From Litoreibacter janthinus (GTDB taxonomy: Bacteria; Pseudomonadota; Alphaproteobacteria; Rhodobacterales; Rhodobacteraceae), in NCBI RefSeq assembly GCF_900111945.1, contig NZ_FOYO01000001.1:2797751-2861750 (forward strand): 64,000 nucleotides of DNA. Reading direction: 5' to 3'. A program made the translations under genes and the position numbers. The notes beneath the pieces are model-generated. The model worked only from the letters and a program-made list of their open reading frames with translations. It did no database searches and was not told where the DNA came from. Positions 10,616 to 19,638 of the stretch are shown here, piece by piece (the first letter of the stretch is position 1; each line of letters starts with the position of its first letter).

Positions 10616-11920
10616 ATGACAGTGCAGCGCAATCGCTTCCTCGGGGACTTGTTGTCCCAGCTTCTCGTCCGGCGCGGATCCGTGCGCGGCAAAGACGATA
10701 CGCGCGATATTTACGAGCTTTCCCATGCGCTGCTTTCTGCAGAAGGTGAAGTCTCCGGCCTCCGTCTCGCGTCGACCATCATGGCGCGCTATGCGGCACT
10801 TGATATGGGAGAAAGGCTCGCGTTCTTCCTGTTTTTGAACACCGAACTTGAGATCAACCCCGAAGACGTGGCCCAGCTTGCCACGGCCTATGCCGCCGCC
10901 CCGACGCCCGAGCTCTTTCACGACTTGTGCGAGGCGGCAGAGCCCAAAAGACAAGAGTTTCTCCGCCGTCTGAACCAGCCTGTTGGTGCAACTGCAGGAC
11001 TTGTGGCGATGCGGGTCGACCTGCTCAAGCACTTGAAAAACGAGCCTGACCTTGCCCGCACAAACCAGGATTTTGTGCACTTGTTGCGCAGCTGGTTCAA
11101 TCGCGGCTTTCTCGTGCTTCAGCAGATCAGTTGGGACACGCCCGCGCGGATTCTCGACAAGATCGTGGCCTACGAGGCAGTGCATCAAATCAACGACTGG
11201 GACGATCTGCGCCGCAGACTATATCCGCCGGATCGCCGCTGCTTTGCATTCTTCCACCCTGCCATGCCGGATGAACCGCTGATCTTCGTAGAAGTCGCGC
11301 TGACCGAGATCATCCCGAACTCCATCGACGCCGTGCTTTCCGACAGCCGCACACCGCTGGAGGCAGATCAGGCAAAGGTGGCCGTTTTCTATTCGATCTC
11401 CAACTGCCAGAAAGGCCTAACCGGGATCAGCTTTGGCAACCTGTTAATCAAACAAGTGGTGTCGGAGCTTTCTCTGGAATGCCCGCAGCTGGAGTCCTTT
11501 GTCACGCTCTCACCTATTCCAGGACTAAACCGTTGGCTGGAAACCCAGACCGATGACCCTGATCATGGGGCCGCTGCGCAATCGGTTCTTTCGGGCGATG
11601 CCGTCCCCGAAGATGTGCGTGCGATGGCCGCTCGGTATCTGCTGGGCGCGAAACGGAGCGATGGCCTTCCACGCGATCCTGTGGCCCGCTTTCATTTGGG
11701 CAACGGGGCCGAGGTGCACGACATCCATGCGGGTGCTGACACCTCTGCGAATGGCAGCGCGCAATCCAGCGGTGCCATGGTCAATTACCTCTATGACTTG
11801 ACCCATGCCGAACGGAACCACGAAGACTTCGCGACGGCGTACACGGTTGCGGCCTCGCGCTCGGTTCAGGCATTGTCCACGGCGACCCTCGTGACAAAAC
11901 CCAAGGAACCGACAACGTGA
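10616..11920 (+). CDS. Malonyl-CoA decarboxylase
   Basis: Converts malonyl-CoA to acetyl-CoA and CO2, the final step of malonate use. The 434 residues contain the N-terminal helical domain and the C-terminal GNAT-like catalytic domain, marked by FFHPAMPDEPLIFVEVALT, KGLTGISFGNLLIKQV, LSPIPGL and a final NGSAQSSGAMVNYLYDL; the conserved Ser and His of the active site lie in these blocks. The ATG at 10616 directly abuts the CGGAG ribosome site, so translation may instead start at GTG 10622, six bases after it. The stop overlaps the GTG start of matB (GTGA), so the two genes are translationally coupled. Confidence 0.96.
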   Translation: MTVQRNRFLGDLLSQLLVRRGSVRGKDDTRDIYELSHALLSAEGEVSGLRLASTIMARYAALDMGERLAFFLFLNTELEINPEDVAQLATAYAAAPTPELFHDLCEAAEPKRQEFLRRLNQPVGATAGLVAMRVDLLKHLKNEPDLARTNQDFVHLLRSWFNRGFLVLQQISWDTPARILDKIVAYEAVHQINDWDDLRRRLYPPDRRCFAFFHPAMPDEPLIFVEVALTEIIPNSIDAVLSDSRTPLEADQAKVAVFYSISNCQKGLTGISFGNLLIKQVVSELSLECPQLESFVTLSPIPGLNRWLETQTDDPDHGAAAQSVLSGDAVPEDVRAMAARYLLGAKRSDGLPRDPVARFHLGNGAEVHDIHAGADTSANGSAQSSGAMVNYLYDLTHAERNHEDFATAYTVAASRSVQALSTATLVTKPKEPTT

Positions 11921-13419
11921 CGAATACGCTCTATGACGCGCTGATTGCCCCCCACGCCAGCAATAACGGCCCGTTTCTGGAATGCGACGACGGCACGACG
12001 CTCAGCTATGCGGGCTTCGTGCGCCGCGTCGCGCAGCTGGCCAACGTTCTGAAAGACGCAGGTGTGGCTCCGGGAGATCGCATCGTGGTGCAGGCCCCCA
12101 AGCTGGCCGACACTATCGCGCTTTACGGTGCCGCGGTACAATCGGGGGCCGTCTACCTGCCCCTCAACACTGCTTACACGCAGGCAGAGATGTCGTATTT
12201 TCTGGAGGATGCGGAACCCAAAGTCATTGTGTGCGACAGCAAGGATGAAGCCGCGATATCCGGCATTCAGACAGACGTCAAAGCGACGGTCCTAACGCTC
12301 GTTTCTGACGGCACCGGCAGCCTTGCCTCAGCAGCTGACGCAGCCCCTGAGCAATTTGATACTATAGCGCGCGGCCCTGATGACCTGGCTGCCCTGCTCT
12401 ACACTTCTGGGACAACTGGACGGTCCAAGGGTGCGATGCTGTCGCATAAGAACTTGCTATCAAACGCGCAGTCGCTGACTAACCTTTGGGAGATTACCAA
12501 TAAGGACCGGCTGATCCACGCTTTGCCGATCTTCCACACTCATGGGCTGTTTGTAGCCATGAACACGTGCCTTCTGGCTGGAGCTAGGCTGCGATTTATG
12601 GCGGCTTTCAAACCGGATGTGATTATCGAAGAGCTCCCCAAATCCACCATGCTGATGGGCGTGCCGACGTTCTATACGCGACTGCTCGACGATCCACGAC
12701 TGACGAAAGAGCTTTGCGCCCATATGCGGCTGTTCGTCTCCGGCTCCGCGCCGCTACTATCTGAAACGCATACAGCTTTTAGCGACAGAACTGGTCACCG
12801 CATTCTGGAACGGTATGGAATGACTGAAACCAACATGATCACTTCCAATCCATATTCCGGGGATCGGATCGAGGGCACCGTTGGGTACGCCCTGCCCGGA
12901 ACCGAGGTTGAAATCACCAACCCCGATACCGGATTGCCCATCCCTACTGGCGAAATCGGCATGATCGAGGTCCGCGGCGATAATGTCTTCCAAGGCTATT
13001 GGAAGATGCCCGAGAAAACCGCGGAAGAGCTTCGTGACACGGGCTTCTTCATCACCGGCGATCTGGGCGTAAAGACCGAAGACGGGCGGATCAGCATCGT
13101 GGGCCGTCAGAAAGACCTGATCATTTCAGGCGGATACAACATTTACCCCAAGGAAATCGAGGACGTCATCAACGACGTGGACGGTGTGCTTGAAAGTGCC
13201 GTGTTTGGCGTGCCGCATCCCGACTTCGGCGAAAGCGTTCTGGCCGCGGTTATTCTTGAAGCAGGCGCGTCGCTCGACAGCGATTGCATCGCTGAAAAGG
13301 TCGAGCCTCTTCTGGCACGCTTCAAACATCCGCGCCGCTACATCCTGATCGATGCGCTTCCGCGCAACACAATGGGCAAGGTGCAAAAGAATGTTCTGCG
13401 AGAGGAATACAGCACCTGA
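11917..13419 (+). CDS. matB: Malonyl-CoA synthetase MatB
   Basis: ATP-dependent ligase that activates malonate to malonyl-CoA for the decarboxylase encoded just upstream. The 500-residue acyl-adenylate-forming enzyme shows the P-loop-like LLYTSGTTGRSKGAMLSHKN (about 153-172), the A5 motif YGMTETNMIT, the hinge GDLGVKTEDGRISIVGR and the catalytic lysine in PRNTMGKVQKN near the C-terminus. General long-chain AMP ligases look similar, but pairing with malonyl-CoA decarboxylase and a dicarboxylate TRAP transporter makes MatB the best call. It begins with GTG after an AAGGA ribosome site. Confidence 0.94.
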   Translation: MTNTLYDALIAPHASNNGPFLECDDGTTLSYAGFVRRVAQLANVLKDAGVAPGDRIVVQAPKLADTIALYGAAVQSGAVYLPLNTAYTQAEMSYFLEDAEPKVIVCDSKDEAAISGIQTDVKATVLTLVSDGTGSLASAADAAPEQFDTIARGPDDLAALLYTSGTTGRSKGAMLSHKNLLSNAQSLTNLWEITNKDRLIHALPIFHTHGLFVAMNTCLLAGARLRFMAAFKPDVIIEELPKSTMLMGVPTFYTRLLDDPRLTKELCAHMRLFVSGSAPLLSETHTAFSDRTGHRILERYGMTETNMITSNPYSGDRIEGTVGYALPGTEVEITNPDTGLPIPTGEIGMIEVRGDNVFQGYWKMPEKTAEELRDTGFFITGDLGVKTEDGRISIVGRQKDLIISGGYNIYPKEIEDVINDVDGVLESAVFGVPHPDFGESVLAAVILEAGASLDSDCIAEKVEPLLARFKHPRRYILIDALPRNTMGKVQKNVLREEYST

Positions 13420-13488
13420 TCTACGACCGCCTTGGGGAAAAGGCGGCATAACAACCGGCGAAAAGCCACAACCATCTGGGAGGATGAC

Positions 13489-14514
13489 ATGACTTACTTT
13501 AAACGGACGGCCGTTCTTGGCCTGATGCTGGCCTCAACTTCAGCAATGGCGCAGCAAGTCGACGGGCCCGAAGTGAACTGGAGCCTGTCCATGTGGGGCA
13601 ACCCACGCGCTTTGTCGGCTGGCATTGAAGCAATTTCTGACCGCGTCGAAGAAGCCACCGGCGGCAAATTCAAGATCGAGGTTTTCTATGGCGGGCAGCT
13701 GTCCAGCTCTCGTGAAAACCTTGACGGTATCCTGCTAAACGCTTTCGAAGGCGCTGCGATTTGCAATTTCTACCACCCCGGCAAGAACCCTGCTTGGATG
13801 GTGTTCTCTTTGCCGTTCCTGCCGTTGGGCGACCCAAAAATCGACAAGCAAGTGCGCTCCAGAATGTTCGAACATCCCGCCATCGTAGCCGATATGGCTG
13901 CATGGAATGCGATGCCTTACCTGACGGGACTACTGCCGCAGTATGAAGTTCTTGGTAAAGGCCCCGCCCCAACGGAGCTGTCCGGCTGGAACGGTCTGCG
14001 CGTGCGTGCAGGCGGCGGTTTGGGTGACGCAATGGAAGCGCTTGGCGCGACCAAGCAAACCCTGCCTGCCGGCGAGACCTCCACCGCGTTCCAACGTGGT
14101 GCGCTGGATGCCGCGGCCTTCCCTTACACCTATGCACATGTGTCCTTCGGTATCTCGGAGGAGGCCGACTGGTTCACCTCCAACCTCGCTCCGGGCACGT
14201 CGGAATGCGGCTGGGTCCTCAACAAAACCGCCTATGACGCCCTGCCAGAGCAATACCAGACCTTGCTGATGGATCTGCGCGACATGGGCATGGATGTCGA
14301 GCAAGAGGCCTACGCCACGCAAGACGCCAAAAACCTGCCGGTATTCCGCGAGACGATGCAGGAAATTGTCTATTCCGAAGAACAGCTGGCCGAATTCCGC
14401 AAGGTCGCAGGGCAACCGGTTTGGGACGCATGGATCGAGGCGAACAAAGACAAGTTCGATGCGCAAGGCGTGTTTGACGCGATCTTCACCTACGCTGAAG
14501 AAGCCGCCAAGTAA
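13489..14514 (+). CDS. TRAP solute receptor of the malonate operon (DctP family)
   Basis: A 341-residue periplasmic binding protein. The open frame starts at 13432, but the ATG at 13489 (MTYFKRTAVLGLML) is preceded at 5 bases by GGGAGG and opens a classical signal peptide cleaved after SAMA-QQ (about residue 18). The mature part has the DctP pattern (LSGWNGLRVRAGGGLGDAME and FQRGALDAAAFPYTYAH). Following the two malonate enzymes, it most likely binds malonate or a similar dicarboxylate; in rhizobia this role is played by MatC or by MatPQM-type systems. Confidence 0.9.
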   Translation: MTYFKRTAVLGLMLASTSAMAQQVDGPEVNWSLSMWGNPRALSAGIEAISDRVEEATGGKFKIEVFYGGQLSSSRENLDGILLNAFEGAAICNFYHPGKNPAWMVFSLPFLPLGDPKIDKQVRSRMFEHPAIVADMAAWNAMPYLTGLLPQYEVLGKGPAPTELSGWNGLRVRAGGGLGDAMEALGATKQTLPAGETSTAFQRGALDAAAFPYTYAHVSFGISEEADWFTSNLAPGTSECGWVLNKTAYDALPEQYQTLLMDLRDMGMDVEQEAYATQDAKNLPVFRETMQEIVYSEEQLAEFRKVAGQPVWDAWIEANKDKFDAQGVFDAIFTYAEEAAK

Positions 14515-14527
14515 GGCGCTTGCACAG

Positions 14528-14551
14528 GGTTCGGCCCCTCTGGGCCGGACC
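14528..14551 (+). terminator. Intercistronic stem-loop between TRAP receptor and permease genes
   Basis: GGTTCGGCCC and GGGCCGGACC form a 10-bp stem (one G-U pair) around a CTCT loop in the 68-bp gap after the receptor gene. No T-run follows, so it is more likely a partial terminator or an mRNA-stabilising hairpin that raises receptor over permease expression. A similar hairpin sits at the equivalent place in the TAXI operon at 21545. Confidence 0.6.
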
Positions 14552-14582
14552 ACGACGCCCCCATTCCATGTAAGGATCACCC

Positions 14583-15218
14583 ATGGCACACCAAGCAAAC
14601 GCTGATGGGAGCCTGTTAGGCCGCCTGCACCGCGCGTTCATCCCTGTCGAGGACCTCGCCAACCTTCTGGCAGCCTTCGCCATTATGATGCTGATGGTAC
14701 TGGGAGTTTTGCAGATCGTTCTTCGGACTGTCTTCAACACGCCTATCTCGGGCTATATCGACCTTGTCGAGCTTTCGATGGCGAGCATGGCGTTCCTCGG
14801 CGCGGCCTATTGCCAGAGATTGGGCAGCCACATCCGGATGGAATTGCTTGTCGGCCGCCTCAAGGGGCGCTCGCTCTGGCTGCTAGAGGGCTTGGGCGCG
14901 GCGCTGGCGCTCTTCATAATCGGGGTGTTAATCTATTACAGCTTTGGCCACTTCCTGCGTGCTTACACGTTGGGCGACACAACAATGGACGCCGAGTATC
15001 CGATCTGGCCGTCAAAACTGCTGGTCCCCGTGGCCTTTTCGATCTGGTTCGTTCGGCTCGCCTTGCAGTTCGCAGGATCAATGCGCCTGGTTCTGAACCC
15101 TGATGCGGTTCCGGTCGCCGTTGTCACGGCCAAAGCGGTGGCGCAACAGGCGCAGGATGAAATCCACGAAGTCATGGGTGACGATGTCGACCCTGCCGGT
15201 CAGGAGGGGCGATCATGA
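14583..15218 (+). CDS. TRAP small permease (DctQ family) of the malonate operon
   Basis: A 211-residue membrane protein with four predicted helices. DLVELSMASMAFLGAAYCQR is the usual second-helix pattern of DctQ proteins. The final 40 residues form an unusually long acidic and Gln-rich cytoplasmic tail (VAQQAQDEIHEVMGDDVD). Its stop overlaps the ATG of the large permease by 4 bp. The spacing and strand place it in one operon with the malonyl-CoA enzymes. Confidence 0.92.
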   Translation: MAHQANADGSLLGRLHRAFIPVEDLANLLAAFAIMMLMVLGVLQIVLRTVFNTPISGYIDLVELSMASMAFLGAAYCQRLGSHIRMELLVGRLKGRSLWLLEGLGAALALFIIGVLIYYSFGHFLRAYTLGDTTMDAEYPIWPSKLLVPVAFSIWFVRLALQFAGSMRLVLNPDAVPVAVVTAKAVAQQAQDEIHEVMGDDVDPAGQEGRS

Positions 15219-16570
15219 TCCTCGGCATCGGAATGTCCAACCCGTTTTTGGTGGGGATTATAACGCTTTGCTTACTTCTGGCGCTCATCCTGATCGGGGT
15301 GCGCGTGGTCTTCGCGGCAGCCATCGTCGGCCTTCTGGGGCTAGTAGAACTTCGCGGCTGGGGTCCTGCTGCGGGTATCGTCGGAACGATCCCGCACTCC
15401 AAGGCCTCTACCTACGCGCTGAGTGTGTTGCCAATGTTCATCTTCATCGGCTTCCTCGCGTTCCACGCGGGCATGACGCAACAGCTTTTCGATGCGGCGC
15501 GCAAATGGCTCGGCTGGCTTCCGGGCGGCTTGGCCGTGGCGACAGTGTTTGCGACTGCGGGTTTTGCAGCGGTGTCAGGCGCATCTACTGCGACAGCCGC
15601 CGTGTTCAGCCGCGTCGCAATCCCCGAAATGCTAAAACATGGCTATGATCGCAAGATGGCAGCAGGTGTCGTGGCCTCTGCTGGCACGCTCGCCACGCTG
15701 ATTCCGCCCTCCGCAATCCTCGTGATCTACGCAATCATTGTGGAGCAATCCGTCGGCAAATTGCTTCTGGCAGGGTTCTTGCCGGGCATCGTGTCCGCGC
15801 TGATCTACGCCGGTATCATCGTGGTCTGGGCGTTGCTCAAGCCCGGCGATGCGCCTTCGGTGTCTGGGTTCACCTGGGGCGAGCGGATGCGGACCCTACC
15901 CGGCATCTCGCCCATCATGCTGGTCGTGCTGATCATCATGACCTCCATCTATGGTGGTTGGGCCACCCCGACCGAGGCAGGTGCTTTGGGCGCGGCAGTC
16001 GTCTTTGTTCTTGCCCTTGTGCGCGGCACGCCATTATCGGCGATCAAGAACTCCCTTATGGAGTCGGCCAAGCTAACGGTGATGATTTTCTCGCTGATCT
16101 GGGGCGTGCTGATCTTCGTTCGGTTCCTCGGCTTCTCCGGCATTCCGGGCGCGTTTACCGAATGGGTCGTTGGCCTCGATGCCGCCCCCATGACCATCAT
16201 GATCTGCATCCTTTTGGCCTATGCTGTCTTGGGCATGTTCATGGACGCCATCGGTATGCTGCTTCTGACCCTGCCTGTGGTCTATCCTGCGGTGATGGCT
16301 CTTGGGTTTGACCCGATCTGGTTCGGGATCATCGCAGTTAAAATGGCCGAGATTTGTCTGATCACGCCGCCAATCGGCCTCAACTGCTTTGTTGTAAACG
16401 GCGTGCGCCCCGACATACCCTTGGGCCAAGTGTTTCGCGGCGTGGCCTTGTTTTTCATCGCAGATGTGATCACCATCGCCGTGCTTTTGATGTTCCCAGA
16501 GATCGTTACATGGCTCCCAAATTTCGAGTTTGAAGTTTGGTGGAACGGCCTTTGGGCAGCCTCGACATAA
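15215..16570 (+). CDS. TRAP large permease (DctM family) of the malonate operon
   Basis: A 451-residue membrane protein of about 12 helices. Landmarks are GASTATAAVFSRVAIPEML, followed by GTLATLIPPSAILVIYAII, and the C-terminal AEICLITPPIGLNCFVV, the same blocks seen in the DctM at 4360. It overlaps the DctQ gene by ATGA. Together with the receptor at 13489 it should import malonate for MatB; the assignment of malonate comes from neighbours only. Confidence 0.95.
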   Translation: MILGIGMSNPFLVGIITLCLLLALILIGVRVVFAAAIVGLLGLVELRGWGPAAGIVGTIPHSKASTYALSVLPMFIFIGFLAFHAGMTQQLFDAARKWLGWLPGGLAVATVFATAGFAAVSGASTATAAVFSRVAIPEMLKHGYDRKMAAGVVASAGTLATLIPPSAILVIYAIIVEQSVGKLLLAGFLPGIVSALIYAGIIVVWALLKPGDAPSVSGFTWGERMRTLPGISPIMLVVLIIMTSIYGGWATPTEAGALGAAVVFVLALVRGTPLSAIKNSLMESAKLTVMIFSLIWGVLIFVRFLGFSGIPGAFTEWVVGLDAAPMTIMICILLAYAVLGMFMDAIGMLLLTLPVVYPAVMALGFDPIWFGIIAVKMAEICLITPPIGLNCFVVNGVRPDIPLGQVFRGVALFFIADVITIAVLLMFPEIVTWLPNFEFEVWWNGLWAAST

Positions 16571-16581
16571 GGACCAATTAG

Positions 16582-17079
16582 ATGCGCTTGCAAACCTCTC
16601 TCCCGCTGGAAAAAGCCAACCTGATTGTTGCAGAGGCTTTACGTCTTGGCCGCAAGGCTGGGCTGTTGCCGCTTACCGTCGTTGTCCTTGATGCAGGAGG
16701 GAAAATGGTCGCAATGCAGTCGGAAGACGGCTCCGGTCTGATCCGGCTCGAGATCGCGTTCGGAAAGGCCTACGGCGCCTTGGGCATGGGGATTTCCAGC
16801 CGCCTGATCCGCGACCGCTTGTCCGAGCGGCCGACGTTTCAAGCCGCGCTCGCTACAGCGTCCGGCGGCAAACTGATCCCCGTGCCGGGTGGCGTGCTGG
16901 TCGAGACCTCAGACGGCATCACTTTAGGCGCAGTCGGCATCAGTGGTGATACGTCGGACAAGGACGAGTATTGCGCGATCGAAGCGATAAAAGCCGCAGC
17001 ATTTTTTCCAGAGCCAGCTGAGCCGAATTCGGAGTGGCGCACATCGTCTCTGTCAGATCACTACCCCGCGTCCAAATAG
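16582..17079 (+). CDS. GlcG/HbpS-family (DUF336) protein
   Basis: A 165-residue protein of the GlcG/HbpS fold. The family pattern is clear: the N-terminal LEKANLIVAEALRLGRKAG, then VVVLDAGGKMVAMQSEDGSG, IAFGKAYGALGMG and VPGGVLVETSDGITLGAVGISG with the DEYCAIEAIKA helix. Members include the secreted haem-binding HbpS and GlcG of the glycolate locus; the exact function here is unknown. It follows the TRAP permease by 11 bp and is likely the last gene of the malonate operon. Its 3' end overlaps the convergent cupin gene by 19 bp. Confidence 0.88.
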   Translation: MRLQTSLPLEKANLIVAEALRLGRKAGLLPLTVVVLDAGGKMVAMQSEDGSGLIRLEIAFGKAYGALGMGISSRLIRDRLSERPTFQAALATASGGKLIPVPGGVLVETSDGITLGAVGISGDTSDKDEYCAIEAIKAAAFFPEPAEPNSEWRTSSLSDHYPASK

Positions 17080-17633
17080 ATGGCGTGATCGATATGGCGG
17101 TGGGTCATCTGAAGGCGTGGAAGATCGCCATCCGCCGGATTGACGAGCGAGAAGGTCGATTTTCCCTCAAACTCCGGCGGCACGACCATACACCGCACAA
17201 AGCTGGTCACGCCTTTGCTTTGCAGCGAAACAGCCCTCACCGGCGTGTCCGAAGGTTCGAACCAGCTGTCGCCCGCAGTCATGGTTTGTGTGTGGGCAAC
17301 AGCCTCTACACGAAGCGAGCCGCGCACCAAATGGCGAAATCCTGTGCCCGCATGAGTGTGGCGATGCGCGACCGCGCCAACAGGAAAGCACACCTCGTCC
17401 ACCCGCAGCAGCGCTGGTCCCGTCATGCCCAAGATCTGATTGGTCGCCAAGACGCCGGCACCGCTCAGGGGGGTCAACGACAATGCAAAAACCAAATCCG
17501 CATCCGGCATCAGTCCGACCTGCGCGTGCCCTGCGGGGTGTGCCCCATCCTCCCCCGATGCACTCCAGCTCATGGCAAGTTGGATATCGCCACCTGGCTG
17601 ATCGTCGCGACCTTTGATGATGGACATGAACAT
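17061..17633 (-). CDS. Cupin-domain protein
   Basis: A 190-residue protein with a cupin core in its middle: VCFPVGAVAHRHTHAGTGFR provides the His-x-His-x(n)-Glu/Gly style metal motif and TAGDSWFEPSDTPVRA the second motif. It has no extra enzymatic domain, so it could be a small dioxygenase, isomerase or sensor of the adjacent pathway. An AAGGAG ribosome site sits 9 bases before the ATG at 17633. It converges on the HbpS-like gene and is divergent from the membrane carrier at 17687 across 53 bp. Confidence 0.8.
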   Translation of the reverse strand: MFMSIIKGRDDQPGGDIQLAMSWSASGEDGAHPAGHAQVGLMPDADLVFALSLTPLSGAGVLATNQILGMTGPALLRVDEVCFPVGAVAHRHTHAGTGFRHLVRGSLRVEAVAHTQTMTAGDSWFEPSDTPVRAVSLQSKGVTSFVRCMVVPPEFEGKSTFSLVNPADGDLPRLQMTHRHIDHAIYLDAG

Positions 17634-17686
17634 GGCGCGGCCTCTCCTTTAGATCAGATCAAGGCTAGCATGATTGCGGGCACTCG

Positions 17687-19051
17687 ATGAAGACGCTCCT
17701 TGCGATAACGTTGATTGCATTGTCGGCGGGTGTGCTGTGGACCAACACGGTCGGCGGTGCGTTGTCCGAACATCTGGTGCGTCTCTTGTTCTGCACGCTT
17801 TGCGTGCTCGGCCTAGCAGCCCGATCGATCCGTGAAACGATATTGCTTGCCGTCGCAGTCCTCCTCGCCTTGTTGGTCATGACCAAGCCAGATGGCTGGA
17901 CAAATCTGCTGACTGCGCTGGATCTTGCCGCCTATTTCGCGGCCTTCATCGTGCTGCTTACGGCGCTGAAAATCGCCGCCGAGCGGTCAAGATCCGTGCT
18001 GGCGGTCGGGCGCTATCTAATCAGGCAGCCGACCGGGCGACGATTTTTCGCAACCGCTTCCGGCGGACACATCCTCGGGGTTTTCCTGAACTTCGGCGCT
18101 GTCAGCCTCATGGCCCCGCTGATCCAGTCCGCCACAAAGCACCCAGATGGCAGTACCGACGTTGATCTGGAACGCAGGCAGTTGTCCGCACTGATGCGTG
18201 GGTTTGCGTGGATCCTGCTCTGGGCGCCCACCACATTGACGCAAGCAGTTCTGTTGACGCTATTTACCGAGATTGACCTGACGCGGATCGTACTGATGGG
18301 GACAGCGACATCTGTGTTGATGATGCTGATCGGCTATCTCTATGATCGATTTGAATGGCGGCGCCTGCCTCCCAAGACCGAAGGCGAAGCTCCGATCTGC
18401 CCGCAACGCGCGCTTTTGGTGCTGTGCGTAGTGTGTGTCTCGCTCATCGGCTTAGTTGCGATTTTGCAGGTTTCGGCAGGCTATACAACAGCGCTGTCGT
18501 TGATGTTCGTGGCCCCCGTGATCACGCTCATCTGGTTCGTGCTGCAAAAGCCGGAGGGGATCGCGCTTTCCTCCCAGTGCAAACGGTTCTGGCCCGCTTT
18601 CGATGCAAACGCGTCAGGGTTGGCCCGCAGCGCCATGGCTTTGGGATTATCAGGCTTCATTGGACGCGTCTTGGCCGAGGTGCTGCCCATCGACGCGCTG
18701 ACCTCCGGGCTTGACCTCAGCACGATCCCAGGATGGGTGTTCCTTGCTGTCTTGCCTATCCTGATCACCCTAGGCGGTCAGGTGGCACTCAGCCCGATCA
18801 TCCTTGTCGTATTCATCGGGCAGGTCATTCAGACGATCCCTGCTCTTCCCGCCGATCCGACGAACATCGTCTTTGCGCTCAGCGCGGGTTGGGCAATCAG
18901 CATGTTTGCCTCGCCCAATGCCACAGCGACGCTGCTCATCTCGGCCACATCGAATATTCCACCGACCACGCTGACATGGCGGTGGAACTTTCGTTACGGC
19001 TTGATCTGTTATCTGGTTCTGGTCGCCATCTTCGCATGGCTCGAGGCCTAG
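17687..19051 (+). CDS. Multi-pass membrane protein, probable carrier of the ion-transporter superfamily
   Basis: A 454-residue protein with about 12 hydrophobic helices and almost no soluble domain. Two halves each contain a polar break in a helix (GGHILGVFLNFGAVSLMAPL near 124-143, and a matching FASPNATATLLISATSNIPP near 403-422), the arrangement seen in inverted-repeat anion or dicarboxylate carriers of the IT superfamily. I cannot assign a named family. Lying between two cupin genes next to the malonate operon, it may move an organic anion. Its stop overlaps the convergent cupin gene by 4 bp. Confidence 0.75.
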   Translation: MKTLLAITLIALSAGVLWTNTVGGALSEHLVRLLFCTLCVLGLAARSIRETILLAVAVLLALLVMTKPDGWTNLLTALDLAAYFAAFIVLLTALKIAAERSRSVLAVGRYLIRQPTGRRFFATASGGHILGVFLNFGAVSLMAPLIQSATKHPDGSTDVDLERRQLSALMRGFAWILLWAPTTLTQAVLLTLFTEIDLTRIVLMGTATSVLMMLIGYLYDRFEWRRLPPKTEGEAPICPQRALLVLCVVCVSLIGLVAILQVSAGYTTALSLMFVAPVITLIWFVLQKPEGIALSSQCKRFWPAFDANASGLARSAMALGLSGFIGRVLAEVLPIDALTSGLDLSTIPGWVFLAVLPILITLGGQVALSPIILVVFIGQVIQTIPALPADPTNIVFALSAGWAISMFASPNATATLLISATSNIPPTTLTWRWNFRYGLICYLVLVAIFAWLEA

Positions 19052-19629
19052 TCGCGCGGCGGGAGCCCTTTGCCGTTACCAGCCGTCGTCACGCCGTCGA
19101 TCAGCACGAACATGATCGTGCAAGGCTCGGTTCCGCGATTGGCCCATGCGTGGTTGGTGCCGCGCTGAACGACCACGTCGCCTGCCTTAAGCAGAACGTC
19201 GTCCTCTTCATTGTCCATTAGCATCCAGATTTCGCCATTCATGACGATGCCGTAGTCGACCGAGTCCGTGCGGTGCATCCAAGGGTGCCGCCCGCCTTGC
19301 ACGACATTGGCCCCCGCCCCCATCTCTGCAAAGGCCGCAGCGCCGTCTTCGCTGGACAGCTTTGCCATCACCTCTGGGTCTTCGGGCATGAATTCGACAC
19401 AGCGAAAGACCGACCCATTGGCAGGCGGGTGCAGGATGAATGGCCCCGTGCAGGTCTCCGTCGGACCGTCATATTCGGCGGGGGTCTGATCCGTCAGCCA
19501 GAAGTTCGTCAGACGCACGCCGGGGCGATTGGGCCGCTCCAGAATTTGCGTCGCGACTTGGTCGCTTTCAATGATCGCGACACCTTTTTCGTCGTGGCCG
19601 GTAACAACGCGTCTGTATTCTTTATGCAT
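19048..19629 (-). CDS. Cupin-domain protein, second copy type
   Basis: A 193-residue single-domain cupin. The core is WMHRTDSVDYGIVMNGEIWM followed by AGDVVVQRGTNHAWANRG, the two short cupin motifs with a likely metal site. The N-terminal 90 residues are a less conserved extension with GPFILHPPANGSVFRCVEFM. It differs from the cupin at 17061 and is not a recent duplicate. It is 9 bp downstream of the TAXI permease gene and so probably in that operon; related cupins are often found beside transporters for aromatic or keto acids. Confidence 0.82.
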   Translation of the reverse strand: MHKEYRRVVTGHDEKGVAIIESDQVATQILERPNRPGVRLTNFWLTDQTPAEYDGPTETCTGPFILHPPANGSVFRCVEFMPEDPEVMAKLSSEDGAAAFAEMGAGANVVQGGRHPWMHRTDSVDYGIVMNGEIWMLMDNEEDDVLLKAGDVVVQRGTNHAWANRGTEPCTIMFVLIDGVTTAGNGKGLPPRD

Positions 19630-19638
19630 GGGACTTCC

